From contig JAUNGZ010000021.1 in the NCBI GenBank assembly GCA_030524205.1, positions 1 through 42,048 on the forward strand: DNA of 42,048 nt. Reading direction: 5' to 3'. Source of the DNA: Eubacteriales bacterium. Its GTDB lineage: Bacteria; Bacillota; Clostridia; Oscillospirales; Butyricicoccaceae. This document shows, piece by piece, positions 24,863 to 31,542 of the stretch (positions within the stretch are counted from its first letter, which is position 1; each line of letters starts with the position of its first letter). The notes below the pieces were generated by a model that saw nothing but the letters and a program-made list of their open reading frames with translations, searched no databases and had not been told where the DNA came from. A program made the translations under genes and the position numbers.

Positions 24863-24897
24863 GAAAGGCCGCGTCCCTTTGGGGCGCGGCCTTTCGC
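24863..24897 (+). terminator. Terminator hairpin
   Basis: GAAAGGCCGCG (24863-24873) pairs with CGCGGCCTTTC (24885-24895); the apex pairs TCCC with GGGG. The T run is short (CTTTC). Confidence 0.7.
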
Positions 24898-24957
24898 GCT
24901 GTCCGGAGGGAACAAATGCCGCCGGGCCGCGTCTTTTGAAGTAAGGGAGGGATTTTT

Positions 24958-25605
24958 ATGAAAAAGCGGATTTGCGCGGGACTGCTGCTGGCGGCCGTAC
25001 TGTACGTTCTGACGGCCTGCGGCGCGGAGCAAGAAGAGAGCGGGGGCGATGCAAAGCCTGTCATTTATCTCTATCCGGAGCAGCCGACAGAGGTCGTCGT
25101 GACGCTCGACTACGACGGCGAGCTGACGGCGTCCTATCCGGCTTATGGGAGCGGCTGGTCAGTGCTCGCCCAGCCGGACGGCACGCTGACCGACGGGAAA
25201 GGAAACGAGTACTCCTATTTGTTCTGGGAGGGCGTTTCCGACACGGCGTACGATTTTTCGGAGGGCTTCTGCGTCGCCGGGGCGGACACGGCGGCGTTTC
25301 TGCGAAAAACGCTGGCGGAAATCGGCTTGACGCCGCGCGAATATAACGAATTTATCGTCTACTGGCTGCCGCGTATGCAGGAGAACGCTTACAATCTGAT
25401 TTCTTTCCAGTCCGAGCGGTATACGGACAGCGCAAAACTGACGATTGCCCCCGAACCCGACAGTCTGCTGCGCGTCTTTATGGCGTGGAAACCGCTGCGC
25501 GAGCCGCGGGATATCGCGCCGCAGACGTTTGCGCCGTTTGTGCGCGAGGGCTTTACCGCCGTCGAATGGGGCGGCTGCGAGGTGCGTGGAAGCCTGAGGA
25601 AATAA
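24958..25605 (+). CDS. Lipoprotein with KPVIYLYP motif
   Basis: 215 residues. A lipoprotein signal peptide with lipobox LTAC (Cys at residue 20) is followed by a short charged linker, then KPVIYLYPEQPTEVVVTLDYDGELTASYPAYGSGW, a block I associate with a widespread but uncharacterised clostridial surface-protein domain. The remainder includes YLFWEG and a region with conserved-looking EYNEFIVYWLPRMQ. It should be anchored on the outer face of the membrane. AAGGGAGGG lies upstream of the ATG. Function unknown; no enzyme motif seen. Confidence 0.75.
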   Translation: MKKRICAGLLLAAVLYVLTACGAEQEESGGDAKPVIYLYPEQPTEVVVTLDYDGELTASYPAYGSGWSVLAQPDGTLTDGKGNEYSYLFWEGVSDTAYDFSEGFCVAGADTAAFLRKTLAEIGLTPREYNEFIVYWLPRMQENAYNLISFQSERYTDSAKLTIAPEPDSLLRVFMAWKPLREPRDIAPQTFAPFVREGFTAVEWGGCEVRGSLRK

Positions 25606-25645
25606 AACACGCCCGCACATCTGTGGCAGATGTGCGGGCGTGTTT
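25605..25645. terminator. Long bidirectional terminator
   Basis: A perfect 19-bp stem, left arm 25605-25623 and right arm 25627-25645 around TGG, with AAAC/GTTT ends. It stands between the lipoprotein gene and convergent niaX. Confidence 0.85.
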
Positions 25646-25648
25646 GAA

Positions 25649-26206
25649 TCAGGCGGTCTTCGCGGATTTGCGCAGCGTTAGACTGACCGGTTTCCAAATC
25701 AGAATCGAGATCGTGTAGTCGATCATCGAGTGGATCGCGGTGCCGAGGCCGACGAGCAGCACAACGCTCATCACAAAGCCGTTGGCAAGCTGCTCGGGCT
25801 TGAACAGCGAGCCGGCGAAAAAGAACGGAGAAACGATGATCACCTCGGCCGCCGCATGGATCAGCGCGATCACCACGTTGAAGCAGATGCTGGAAACCGG
25901 CTTTTCGATCACATCGGGATGGCGGCGCAGGTACCACGCGCCGAGCAGGGCGAAAATGATATGGGAGGCCGCGCGCAGCGCGATAATAGCGGGCGTGGTG
26001 AAGAAAAAGCCGAGTGTTGTGCCGATGCAGACCGCAACCGCAACGGCGGGGGAGATGAACATGGCAAGAAAGATTGCGACATGGCTGGCCAGCGTAAAGG
26101 ACATGGGGCCGAGCACAACCTTGGGCATGAACATGGGAACGACAATGCCGACCGCGCACAGCACGCCGGCGAGCACCAAATGGTACAGGCTTTTATTTTT
26201 TGTCAT
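25649..26206 (-). CDS. niaX: Putative niacin ECF transporter substrate-binding component
   Basis: 185 residues with about six membrane helices. GPMSFTLASHVAIFLAMFISP and IIALRAASHIIFALLGAWYLRRHP match my recollection of NiaX, the S component of a niacin energy-coupling-factor transporter; the shared EcfA/EcfT module is not in this window. A NiaR-type regulator is encoded 580 bp away on the same strand, and a NiaR-like site overlaps the promoter, which supports niacin as substrate. The ATG at 26206 has AAAGGAA upstream; an in-frame start 33 bases earlier lacks a good site. Another ECF S component (e.g. for queuosine precursor) is the main alternative. Confidence 0.75.
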   Translation of the reverse strand: MTKNKSLYHLVLAGVLCAVGIVVPMFMPKVVLGPMSFTLASHVAIFLAMFISPAVAVAVCIGTTLGFFFTTPAIIALRAASHIIFALLGAWYLRRHPDVIEKPVSSICFNVVIALIHAAAEVIIVSPFFFAGSLFKPEQLANGFVMSVVLLVGLGTAIHSMIDYTISILIWKPVSLTLRKSAKTA

Positions 26207-26247
26207 AAGTATCAATTTCCTTTCCGATCTTTTGTTCACTGTGTCAG

Positions 26248-26285
26248 AGTATACCGCAAAACCGGACAGGTGTCAAGACATATAT
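26248..26285 (-). promoter_or_regulatory. niaX promoter with candidate NiaR operator
   Basis: Minus-strand promoter: TTGACA (26271-26276), 17-nt spacer, TATACT (26248-26253). The -35 lies inside the palindrome TGTCAAGACA (26271-26280), and the plus-strand reading ACAGGTGTCAAGACATATAT (26266-26285) carries an ACAGGTGT half-site of the kind I recall for NiaR. A repressor there would block RNA polymerase. Confidence 0.65.
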
Positions 26286-26302
26286 CGAACAAAGTTACCC
26301 AG

Positions 26303-26331
26303 TTGCGGCGGACGTCTTGCTGTGGTATAGT
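26303..26331 (+). promoter_or_regulatory. Promoter for the zincin gene
   Basis: TTGCGG (26303-26308), 17-nt spacer, TATAGT (26326-26331), just upstream of the ATG at 26358 and divergent from the niaX promoter. Confidence 0.6.
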
Positions 26332-26357
26332 GACAAGTGGAAAGGAAGGTGCCCTCT

Positions 26358-26732
26358 ATGATTTCCATTGACCGATTTGAAGAGATCCTCGGCGCGCTCG
26401 CGGAAGAACTGCCCGAGGCGTTTTATGAAGAATTAAACGGCGGTATTCTGGTCGACCCTGGCCGGCCGCTCCACCCGGCGGATGAGCACGGAGACCTGTA
26501 TATCATGGGCGAATACCGCGTGGAGCCCGCTATGGGCAAGTATATCGTAATGTTTTACGGTTCGTTCCGGCGTGTGTTTGGCAATTTGGACGAAGCGCGG
26601 CTGACCGAGGAGATGCGCAAGGTGCTGCGGCACGAATTCCGCCATCATGTGGAAGGCCGGGCGGGCGTGCGCGATCTCGAGGTGTGGGACGAAGAGCAGA
26701 TTTCGGCGTACCGCGCGCGGCAGGAGAACTGA
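26358..26732 (+). CDS. Small metallopeptidase-family (zincin) protein
   Basis: 124 residues. HEFRH at 92-96 is an HExxH zinc motif, followed by HVEGRAGVRDLEVWDEEQ, in which a downstream acidic residue could be the third ligand; this matches the small bacterial 'possibl zinc metallopeptidase' (DUF1025-type) family. No signal peptide, so it acts in the cytoplasm. Substrates are unknown for the family. The ATG at 26358 has AAAGGAAGG upstream; a GTG at 26337 is unlikely. It sits between niaX and niaR but on the opposite strand, with its own promoter and terminator. Confidence 0.8.
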   Translation: MISIDRFEEILGALAEELPEAFYEELNGGILVDPGRPLHPADEHGDLYIMGEYRVEPAMGKYIVMFYGSFRRVFGNLDEARLTEEMRKVLRHEFRHHVEGRAGVRDLEVWDEEQISAYRARQEN

Positions 26733-26766
26733 AAAGCAGGACGCATGCGGCGCGTCCTGCTTTTTT
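26732..26766. terminator. Bidirectional terminator
   Basis: AAAAGCAGGACGC (26732-26744) pairs with GCGTCCTGC plus TTTT (26752-26764); the T run ends at 26766. It stands between the zincin gene and convergent niaR. Confidence 0.85.
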
Positions 26767-26785
26767 GCTTTGTGGGATAGCGCTG

Positions 26786-27310
26786 TTACGCTTCGGAGAG
26801 TAAAAAGCCCTCGTCGCCCAAGCCGCGCACGATGCGGTCGAGCGTTTGCTCGGTATCGGCGCGCAGCGTGTGCAGGTGGATGCCGCCGGTCAGATCGCAG
26901 AGCGGACGCGCGCCCGGCTGCTGGATCTTCTGGCAAAAAGCGTCCGCGTCGAAGCGCGAGAAAATATGCAGCGGGGCGCAGATTTGACCGTAGACCGAAT
27001 GCTCAACCGTAACGTCGATCAGCGCGCCTCCAAGGTCGACGACAAGGTAAAGCTCCTCGCGCAGGCGGTCGTCCCCATGGCAGCAGACGACGCTGCGCTC
27101 CGCGTAGGCGGGTGCGGCGGCCGCGTTTTCCAGCACGTAGCCCCGCGGCGTGGCCAGTACGGCAAGACCGCCCGCGCGCAGCAGCGCGATATCGCCCACG
27201 ATGATCTGGCGGCTGACGCCGCACTGCGCGGCGAGTGCGGTCGCAGAAACCGGTGCATCCGCCTGCGCGAGCAAATGTGTGATTTTTGTGCGCCGTTCGG
27301 CAGCGTTCAT
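26786..27310 (-). CDS. niaR: NiaR-type niacin-responsive transcriptional repressor (HTH_11 + 3H domain)
   Basis: 174 residues. Winged-helix HTH_11 at about 5-60 (RRTKITHLLAQADAPVSATALAAQCGVSRQIIVGDIALLRAGG) followed by a 3H domain with its three conserved histidines in likely positions (VEHSVYGQI, GGIHLHTLRA). NiaR (YrxA in Bacillus) binds niacin through the 3H domain and represses niacin uptake and NAD synthesis genes. GTG (27319) and ATG (27310) are both possible starts; the upstream AGGA fits either imperfectly. A TTGCAT-17-TATGAT promoter drives it. The nearby niaX promoter carries a matching candidate operator. Confidence 0.85.
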   Translation of the reverse strand: MNAAERRTKITHLLAQADAPVSATALAAQCGVSRQIIVGDIALLRAGGLAVLATPRGYVLENAAAAPAYAERSVVCCHGDDRLREELYLVVDLGGALIDVTVEHSVYGQICAPLHIFSRFDADAFCQKIQQPGARPLCDLTGGIHLHTLRADTEQTLDRIVRGLGDEGFLLSEA

Positions 27311-27333
27311 ATCCTTCACTTCCTAACGCTTTT

Positions 27334-27362
27334 ATCATAGCAAAAGAAAAAGGACTATGCAA
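27334..27362 (-). promoter_or_regulatory. niaR promoter
   Basis: Minus strand: TTGCAT (27357-27362), 17-nt spacer, TATGAT (27334-27339). The -35 lies inside the terminator of the upstream 3D-domain gene. Confidence 0.65.
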
Positions 27363-27374
27363 GCATAGTCCTTT
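27345..27374 (-). terminator. Terminator of the 3D-domain gene
   Basis: On the minus strand AAAGGACTATGC pairs with GCATAGTCCTTT (27349-27360 and 27363-27374), then a T-rich tail. The 12-bp stem has a 2-nt apex, so in practice the loop is wider. Confidence 0.75.
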
Positions 27375-27389
27375 CGGAAATCGTAATCA

Positions 27390-28055
27390 TCAGCCCAGCA
27401 GGTACACATTTGCGTACTGGACGCCCAGCTCATACGCGCGGTCGTGGGAAGAAACACAAACGTCGATCTTGTTGCTCTTGATCGCTCCGCCGGTATCCTC
27501 GGCGATAAACACGCCGTAGCCTTCGATATAAACGCGGCTGCCAAGCGGGATTACCGAGCTGTCTACCGCGATCGTGCGGCCCTCGGTCATCGTGGTGCCG
27601 GCGGCGGTTTTACCGTCCGAACGGCCGTTGCAGACCGCGCAGGGGCAGTAGAAGGTCAGCTTGTAGTTGCCCAGCGAGGTGGCGTTGCTCTTGATCACGT
27701 CGGTCGCGGTCAGCGAAGAGGAATAAGCAACTGTTTTCGCGGACACCGGCGCGGTCAGAAGATCGTTGTACTGCGCTTTGGCCTCGGCCTTTTTCTTAGC
27801 CTCGGCTTCCGCCTTGGCCTTCGCCTCCGCTTCGGCCTTCTTCTTGGCTTCGGCTTCCGCCTTGGCCTTGGAGAGCGCCTGCTCGGCAGTCGAGATTTCA
27901 TCCGAGGTCAGCACCGTGCCGACCGAGGAGTTGAGGTTGGAAGAAAGTACGGCGGCCGGCTGATCCAGCGCGGCCGCGCCAACCGTTGCCATCGTGCTGA
28001 CGGCAAGCGCCGCGGCGATCAGCTTAGACGCATGCTTTCGCAAAGAAATGGACAT
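27390..28055 (-). CDS. Secreted 3D-domain (RpfB/YuiC-like) cell-wall protein
   Basis: 221 residues. Sec signal peptide (about 1-28), a short linker, then an Ala/Lys/Glu repeat (residues about 64-94, units of KAEAEAKAKAEAE type) that should form a charged helix, and a C-terminal 3D domain. The 3D domain has YKLTFYCPCAVCNG, GTTMTEGRTIAVDSSVIPLGSRVYIEG and the three defining aspartates in AVD, AEDTGG and KIDV. 3D proteins of the YuiC/YabE group are lytic transglycosylase-like or stationary-phase survival factors. Cysteine count is low outside the CPCAVC and VCVSS sites. TTTAGGAG lies upstream of the ATG. An unusually structured 5' leader precedes the gene. Confidence 0.85.
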   Translation of the reverse strand: MSISLRKHASKLIAAALAVSTMATVGAAALDQPAAVLSSNLNSSVGTVLTSDEISTAEQALSKAKAEAEAKKKAEAEAKAKAEAEAKKKAEAKAQYNDLLTAPVSAKTVAYSSSLTATDVIKSNATSLGNYKLTFYCPCAVCNGRSDGKTAAGTTMTEGRTIAVDSSVIPLGSRVYIEGYGVFIAEDTGGAIKSNKIDVCVSSHDRAYELGVQYANVYLLG

Positions 28056-28166
28056 TTTGTGTTACACTCCTAAAATCGTCGTGAGAACCCGCGGATGACG
28101 CGGCACCGATGTTACCGATTTGTTCTCAGGTTGTTACTGGTTTGTTGTCGGACTGTTTCCGATCTG
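28056..28166 (-). promoter_or_regulatory. 5' leader of the 3D-domain gene
   Basis: About 110 nt from the inferred start point to the ATG. On the minus strand it holds a diverged direct repeat (ACAGATCGGAAACAG and ACAAATCGGTAACAT, 12 of 15 identical), then GAGAAC/GTTCTC enclosing CCGCG/CGCGG. I could not match it to the c-di-AMP (ydaO) riboswitch often found upstream of such genes. Confidence 0.35.
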
Positions 28167-28172
28167 TAACTT

Positions 28173-28201
28173 ATGATACTGCATCCTCTCGGATTTGTCA
28201 A
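28173..28201 (-). promoter_or_regulatory. Promoter of the 3D-domain gene
   Basis: Minus strand: perfect TTGACA (28196-28201), 17-nt spacer, TATCAT (28173-28178). Confidence 0.75.
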
Positions 28202-28398
28202 AGGCTTTTTTCGAATTCTGTGCAAACTGCATAATAGTTTTTCCGGTGGAGACAGATCTCTGTGTAGAGCTCTAAAAAAATCAGCGATTTTGACAAGAAA
28301 ACCATATCGGTTGTGTGCGATGTATTGTAACAAACAAGATATAGGACCTTAGTTCCGTGTGTTATTTGCGCGGCGCGGCTGAAAAGACCGGCGCCGGG

Positions 28399-28425
28399 AC
28401 GGCGGGACGGCGGGACGGTTTCGGC
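28399..28425 (+). repeat. Short tandem repeat (GGGACGGC)
   Basis: Three head-to-tail GGGACGG(C) units in the gap between the 3D-domain gene and RNase J (28202-28497, where I see no gene). Similar G-rich GGGACGG tracts occur at 30587-30600 and 30624-30640. Confidence 0.6.
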
Positions 28426-28497
28426 GGGAACGGCGGTATAAGCGGATTCGGATGCGTGGATACTATATATATAGAAGCGGCAAACCATAAAATTTGC

Positions 28498-28526
28498 TTT
28501 ACAGCAACCGGCGGCTGTGGTATTCT
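28498..28526 (+). promoter_or_regulatory. Promoter of the RNase J gene
   Basis: TTTACA (28498-28503), 17-nt spacer, TATTCT (28521-28526), giving a leader of about 190 nt. Confidence 0.6.
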
Positions 28527-28532
28527 AATAAT

Positions 28533-28720
28533 AAGTGTTTGCGGGCCGCGTGGGAATGCGCCGCTGTTTTGCGGCGAAACCGGATCGCATCGCCACTGTT
28601 TTTTTGAAATAAGGGCAACTGTACGGGATATAAAGCTGCCTTTTTTAAAAAGCGGGTGTTAACCCCGCGCTGTTACTTGAAAACTACATCAATGCTACAA
28701 AGGAAAGTGATAAGACTATT
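28533..28720 (+). promoter_or_regulatory. Long 5' leader of the RNase J gene
   Basis: The leader contains CGCCGC/GCGGCG (28559-28564, 28571-28576), an overlapping alternative GGCGA/TCGCC pair followed by a T7 run (28599-28605), and a weak GGCAAC/GCTGCC stem followed by T6 (28614-28646), then GCGGG/CCCGC. Mutually exclusive pairing next to T runs suggests attenuation, but this is inference from eye-folding. Confidence 0.35.
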
Positions 28721-30379
28721 ATGAAAGAAAAACTGAAAATCATACCGCTGGGCGGTCTCAACGAGATCGGCAAAAACATGACGGTGATCGAGTTTGGAAA
28801 CGACATCATCGTCATCGACTGCGGCGTCGCGTTTCCGGACGACGATATGCTGGGCGTGGATCTGGTCATACCCGACACGACTTACCTCAAGCGCAACCTG
28901 AATAAGCTGCGCGGCTATGTTATCACCCACGGACATGAGGACCATATCGGCGCGATCCCGTACGTGCTGCGGGAGTGCAACGCGCCGGTGTATGCGACAA
29001 AGCTTACCTGCGGTATCATCGAGACCAAGCTTTCGGAGCATAAAATGCCGCAGAAGGTTCGGCTGAACCATGTGCGCGCGGGCGACGCGATCAAGCTAGG
29101 CTGCTTCAAGGTCGAGTTTATCCATACCAACCACTCGATCGCGGACTCGGTTGCGCTGGCGATTACAACGCCGCTGGGCGTGCTGTTCCACACGGGCGAC
29201 TTCAAGATCGACCTGACGCCCGATTTGGGCGAGATGATCGACCTTGTCCGCATCGGCGAGCTGGGCAAGAAGGGAATTCTTGCGCTGATGAGCGATTCAA
29301 CCAACGTCGAGCGTCCCGGCTATACGCCGAGCGAAAAGACCGTCCGCAAGTCGCTGGAGAAATTCATTCTTGAAAGCGATCAGCGTATTATTATCGCGAC
29401 GTTCGCCTCCAACGTGTCCCGCCTGCAGCAGATTCTCGACATCGCCGCTAAAGCGGGCCGCAAGGTCGCGGTCTGCGGGCGCAGCATGGAGAAAATCTCC
29501 TCCGTCGCGGGAGAGCTGGGTTATTTGAACGACAAGGGCAAAACGATGATCGACATTGCTGAGATCAAGCGGTACCCGCGCAATAAAATCATTATTGTCT
29601 CGACCGGCTCGCAGGGCGAAACCATGTCCGCGCTGTACCGCATGGCCTATGGCAGCCACAAGCAGGTCGAAGTCGATTCCGGCGACCGTATCCTGATCGC
29701 GGCGTCGGCCATCCCGGGCAACGAAAAGTCGGTCAACGACATGGTAAACGAGCTGTATAAGCAGGGCGCGGAGGTCATTTACGACCGCTCCGCCGCCATC
29801 CACGTTTCGGGCCATGCCTGTCAGGAAGAGCAAAAGCTGATGATTGGCTTGTGCAAGCCGAAGTACTTCATTCCGGTACACGGCGAATACCGTATGCTCG
29901 TGCAGCATGCCAATTTGGCGCGCGAAATGGGCGTTAATTCAAAAAACATTTTGATCACCGAAATCGGCCGTCCGGTCGAGATCAGTGAAAATTCGGCCCG
30001 GCTGGGCAATCCCGTACCCGCCGGCCGCCTGCTGGTCGACGGACTCGGCATCGGCGACGTAGGCACCGCTGTGCTGCGCGACCGCAAGCATTTGTCCGAG
30101 GACGGCCTGCTGGTCATCGTCGTTACGGTGGACGCCACGACAGGCGTTGTCATCGCGGGTCCGGATATCGTGTCTCGCGGCTTTGTTTACGTCAAGGAAG
30201 CCGAGGATTTGATGGAAGAACTGCGCAACATCTCTCAGGTGGCGCTTGACCGCTGCTCGGTGGAGGGCGTGCGGGACTGGAACAGCCTCAAATCGGCCAT
30301 CAAGGGCGACGTGAGCGATTATTTGTTCAAAAAGACCAAGCGCAGCCCGATGGTGCTGCCGATTATCATGGAAATATAA
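28721..30379 (+). CDS. rnj: Ribonuclease J
   Basis: 552 residues. A metallo-beta-lactamase/beta-CASP ribonuclease with endo- and 5'-exonuclease activity, central to mRNA decay and rRNA maturation in Firmicutes. The zinc site HGHEDHIGA is at 70-78 (H70, H72, D74, H75), with further ligands in HTNHSIADS and FHTGDFKID; the beta-CASP motifs include VSTGSQGE and HVSGHA. Length equals RNase J1/J2. AAAGGAAAG lies rather far (about 14 nt) upstream of the ATG. Element copy B occupies its immediate 3' flank. Confidence 0.95.
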   Translation: MKEKLKIIPLGGLNEIGKNMTVIEFGNDIIVIDCGVAFPDDDMLGVDLVIPDTTYLKRNLNKLRGYVITHGHEDHIGAIPYVLRECNAPVYATKLTCGIIETKLSEHKMPQKVRLNHVRAGDAIKLGCFKVEFIHTNHSIADSVALAITTPLGVLFHTGDFKIDLTPDLGEMIDLVRIGELGKKGILALMSDSTNVERPGYTPSEKTVRKSLEKFILESDQRIIIATFASNVSRLQQILDIAAKAGRKVAVCGRSMEKISSVAGELGYLNDKGKTMIDIAEIKRYPRNKIIIVSTGSQGETMSALYRMAYGSHKQVEVDSGDRILIAASAIPGNEKSVNDMVNELYKQGAEVIYDRSAAIHVSGHACQEEQKLMIGLCKPKYFIPVHGEYRMLVQHANLAREMGVNSKNILITEIGRPVEISENSARLGNPVPAGRLLVDGLGIGDVGTAVLRDRKHLSEDGLLVIVVTVDATTGVVIAGPDIVSRGFVYVKEAEDLMEELRNISQVALDRCSVEGVRDWNSLKSAIKGDVSDYLFKKTKRSPMVLPIIMEI

Positions 30380-30383
30380 ATTT

Positions 30384-30536
30384 TCGTTTGAAACGTACAG
30401 CTTCAAACGAGGGACGCCCTTCCGGCCTGCGGGCCGGAGAGGGCTATTGCGCCAGAAAACCCCCCAGAATTTCGATTCTGGGGGGTTCTGGCGTTTGTAT
30501 CAAAAGCACGGGCGGAGCTCGCGCTTTTGATGCAAA
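30384..30536 (+). repeat. Structured interspersed element, copy B (candidate structured RNA)
   Basis: It starts 5 nt after the RNase J stop. Helix 1 is TCGTTTGAA/TTCAAACGA (30384-30392, 30402-30410). Helix 2 is TCCGGCC/GGCCGGA (30421-30427, 30432-30438). Helix 3 is CCAGAA-(AA)-CCCCCCAGAA with TTCTGGGGGG-TTCTGG and loop TTTCGA (30452-30491). Helix 4 is a 14-bp stem with one G-T pair (30494-30507, 30523-30536). The unpaired GGGACGC, AGGGCTATTGCGCC (30440-30453), GAATTTYGATTC tip, TTTGTATCAAA and CGGGCGRAGC match copy A, while most helix bases differ and still pair. Confidence 0.8.
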
Positions 30537-30641
30537 GGGCAGGGCCATTTGCGGATTGGATGCGCCTGCGGGCGGGGATGCGGGGGACGGGGGGACGGTC
30601 GCACCGCCGCGGCGCGGAGTTGGACGGGGGACGGGGGCGAG

Positions 30642-30674
30642 GCTGCGCGTTGGTGGACAACGCGCGGCTTTTTT
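30642..30674 (+). terminator. Rho-independent terminator downstream of element copy B
   Basis: GCGCGTTG (30645-30652) pairs with CAACGCGC (30658-30665) around GTGGA, flanked by GC/GC and followed by TTTTTT. It would end the RNase J transcript, so copy B lies in that transcript's 3' untranslated region. The stretch 30545-30641 between holds only G-rich sequence. Confidence 0.75.
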
Positions 30675-30682
30675 GCTATACT
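30654..30682 (+). promoter_or_regulatory. Promoter for the flavodoxin/ferredoxin gene
   Basis: TGGACA (30654-30659), 17-nt spacer, TATACT (30677-30682). It overlaps the terminator hairpin. Confidence 0.55.
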
Positions 30683-30711
30683 TACCTTATTATAAAAAAG
30701 GGGATGAGCGC

Positions 30712-31539
30712 ATGCAGGTCAAACGGGTGTGGGCGGTGTATTGGAGCGCGACGGGTACGACCAAGCGGGTCGTGACCGCTGTGGCGCGCGGTATCGCTGA
30801 AAAACGGGGACTGCCGCTGGATACATATGATTTCACGCTGCCGTCGGAGCGGCAGGGCGCGCCGGCGTTTACCAAGGAAGACGTGGTGGTTTTCGGCACG
30901 CCGACCTATGCGGGCCGCGTTCCCAACGTGCTGCTGAAATATTTGGCGACGGTTAAAGGGAATGGCGCGGCGGCCGTGCCGGTTGTGACGTTCGGCAACC
31001 GCAATTTTGACGATTCGCTGATCGAGCTGCGCGATATTTTGGCGGAAAACGGCTTTGTGCCCTTTGCGGCGGCGGCTTTTGTGGGCGAGCACTCGTTTTC
31101 GACCGTGCTCGCCGCCGGCCGGCCGGACGCGGACGACCTTGCGCAGGCAGCGGCCTTTGCCGTGCGGGTCGAGCGGCGGCTCGAGGACGTGCAGGAAAGC
31201 ACGCCTCCGGTCGAGGTCGAGGGCACGCCCAAGCCTTACCGCGGCTATTACCAGCCGCGCGACCGGGCGGGCAATCCGGTCGATATCCGCAAGGTCAAGC
31301 CAAAGACGGGCGAGGGCTGCGACGGCGGCGGCCTGTGCGCCCGCGTCTGCCCGATGGGTTCGATCAATCCGGAAAATGTGAGCGAGATCATCGGCATCTG
31401 TATCAAATGCGGCGCTTGCGTCAAAAAATGCCCCAAGGGCGCAAAATATTTCGACGATCCGGGCTTTGTCTACCATAAGACCGAGCTGGAGGAAGGCTAC
31501 AAACGCCGGGCGGACAACCGATTTTTCGAGGGGGAATAG
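30712..31539 (+). CDS. EFR1-type flavodoxin/ferredoxin fusion protein
   Basis: 275 residues. N-terminal flavodoxin-like domain (about 1-160) with the FMN phosphate loop YWSATGTTKRVV and VFGTPTYAGRVPN; C-terminal bacterial ferredoxin domain with two 4Fe-4S cysteine clusters (GLCARVCPMGSI and CIKCGACVKKCPKGA, the first with CDGGGLCARVC in place of a strict CxxCxxC). Such EFR1-family proteins carry electrons between FMN and iron-sulfur centres; the partner is unknown. AAAAAGGGG precedes the ATG at 30712; the long in-frame open stretch upstream runs through copy B and is not coding. The following lipoprotein gene starts 3 nt after the stop. Confidence 0.85.
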   Translation: MQVKRVWAVYWSATGTTKRVVTAVARGIAEKRGLPLDTYDFTLPSERQGAPAFTKEDVVVFGTPTYAGRVPNVLLKYLATVKGNGAAAVPVVTFGNRNFDDSLIELRDILAENGFVPFAAAAFVGEHSFSTVLAAGRPDADDLAQAAAFAVRVERRLEDVQESTPPVEVEGTPKPYRGYYQPRDRAGNPVDIRKVKPKTGEGCDGGGLCARVCPMGSINPENVSEIIGICIKCGACVKKCPKGAKYFDDPGFVYHKTELEEGYKRRADNRFFEGE

Positions 31540-31542
31540 CGG

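Noticed and set aside
28056-28166. c-di-AMP (ydaO/yuaA) riboswitch before the 3D-domain gene
   Set aside because: Expected by gene type, but I could not find its conserved motifs, and the leader is short.
30388-30711. Longer N-terminus for the flavodoxin/ferredoxin protein
   Set aside because: It runs through element copy B, a terminator and the promoter; the ATG at 30712 has a ribosome site and begins the flavodoxin fold.
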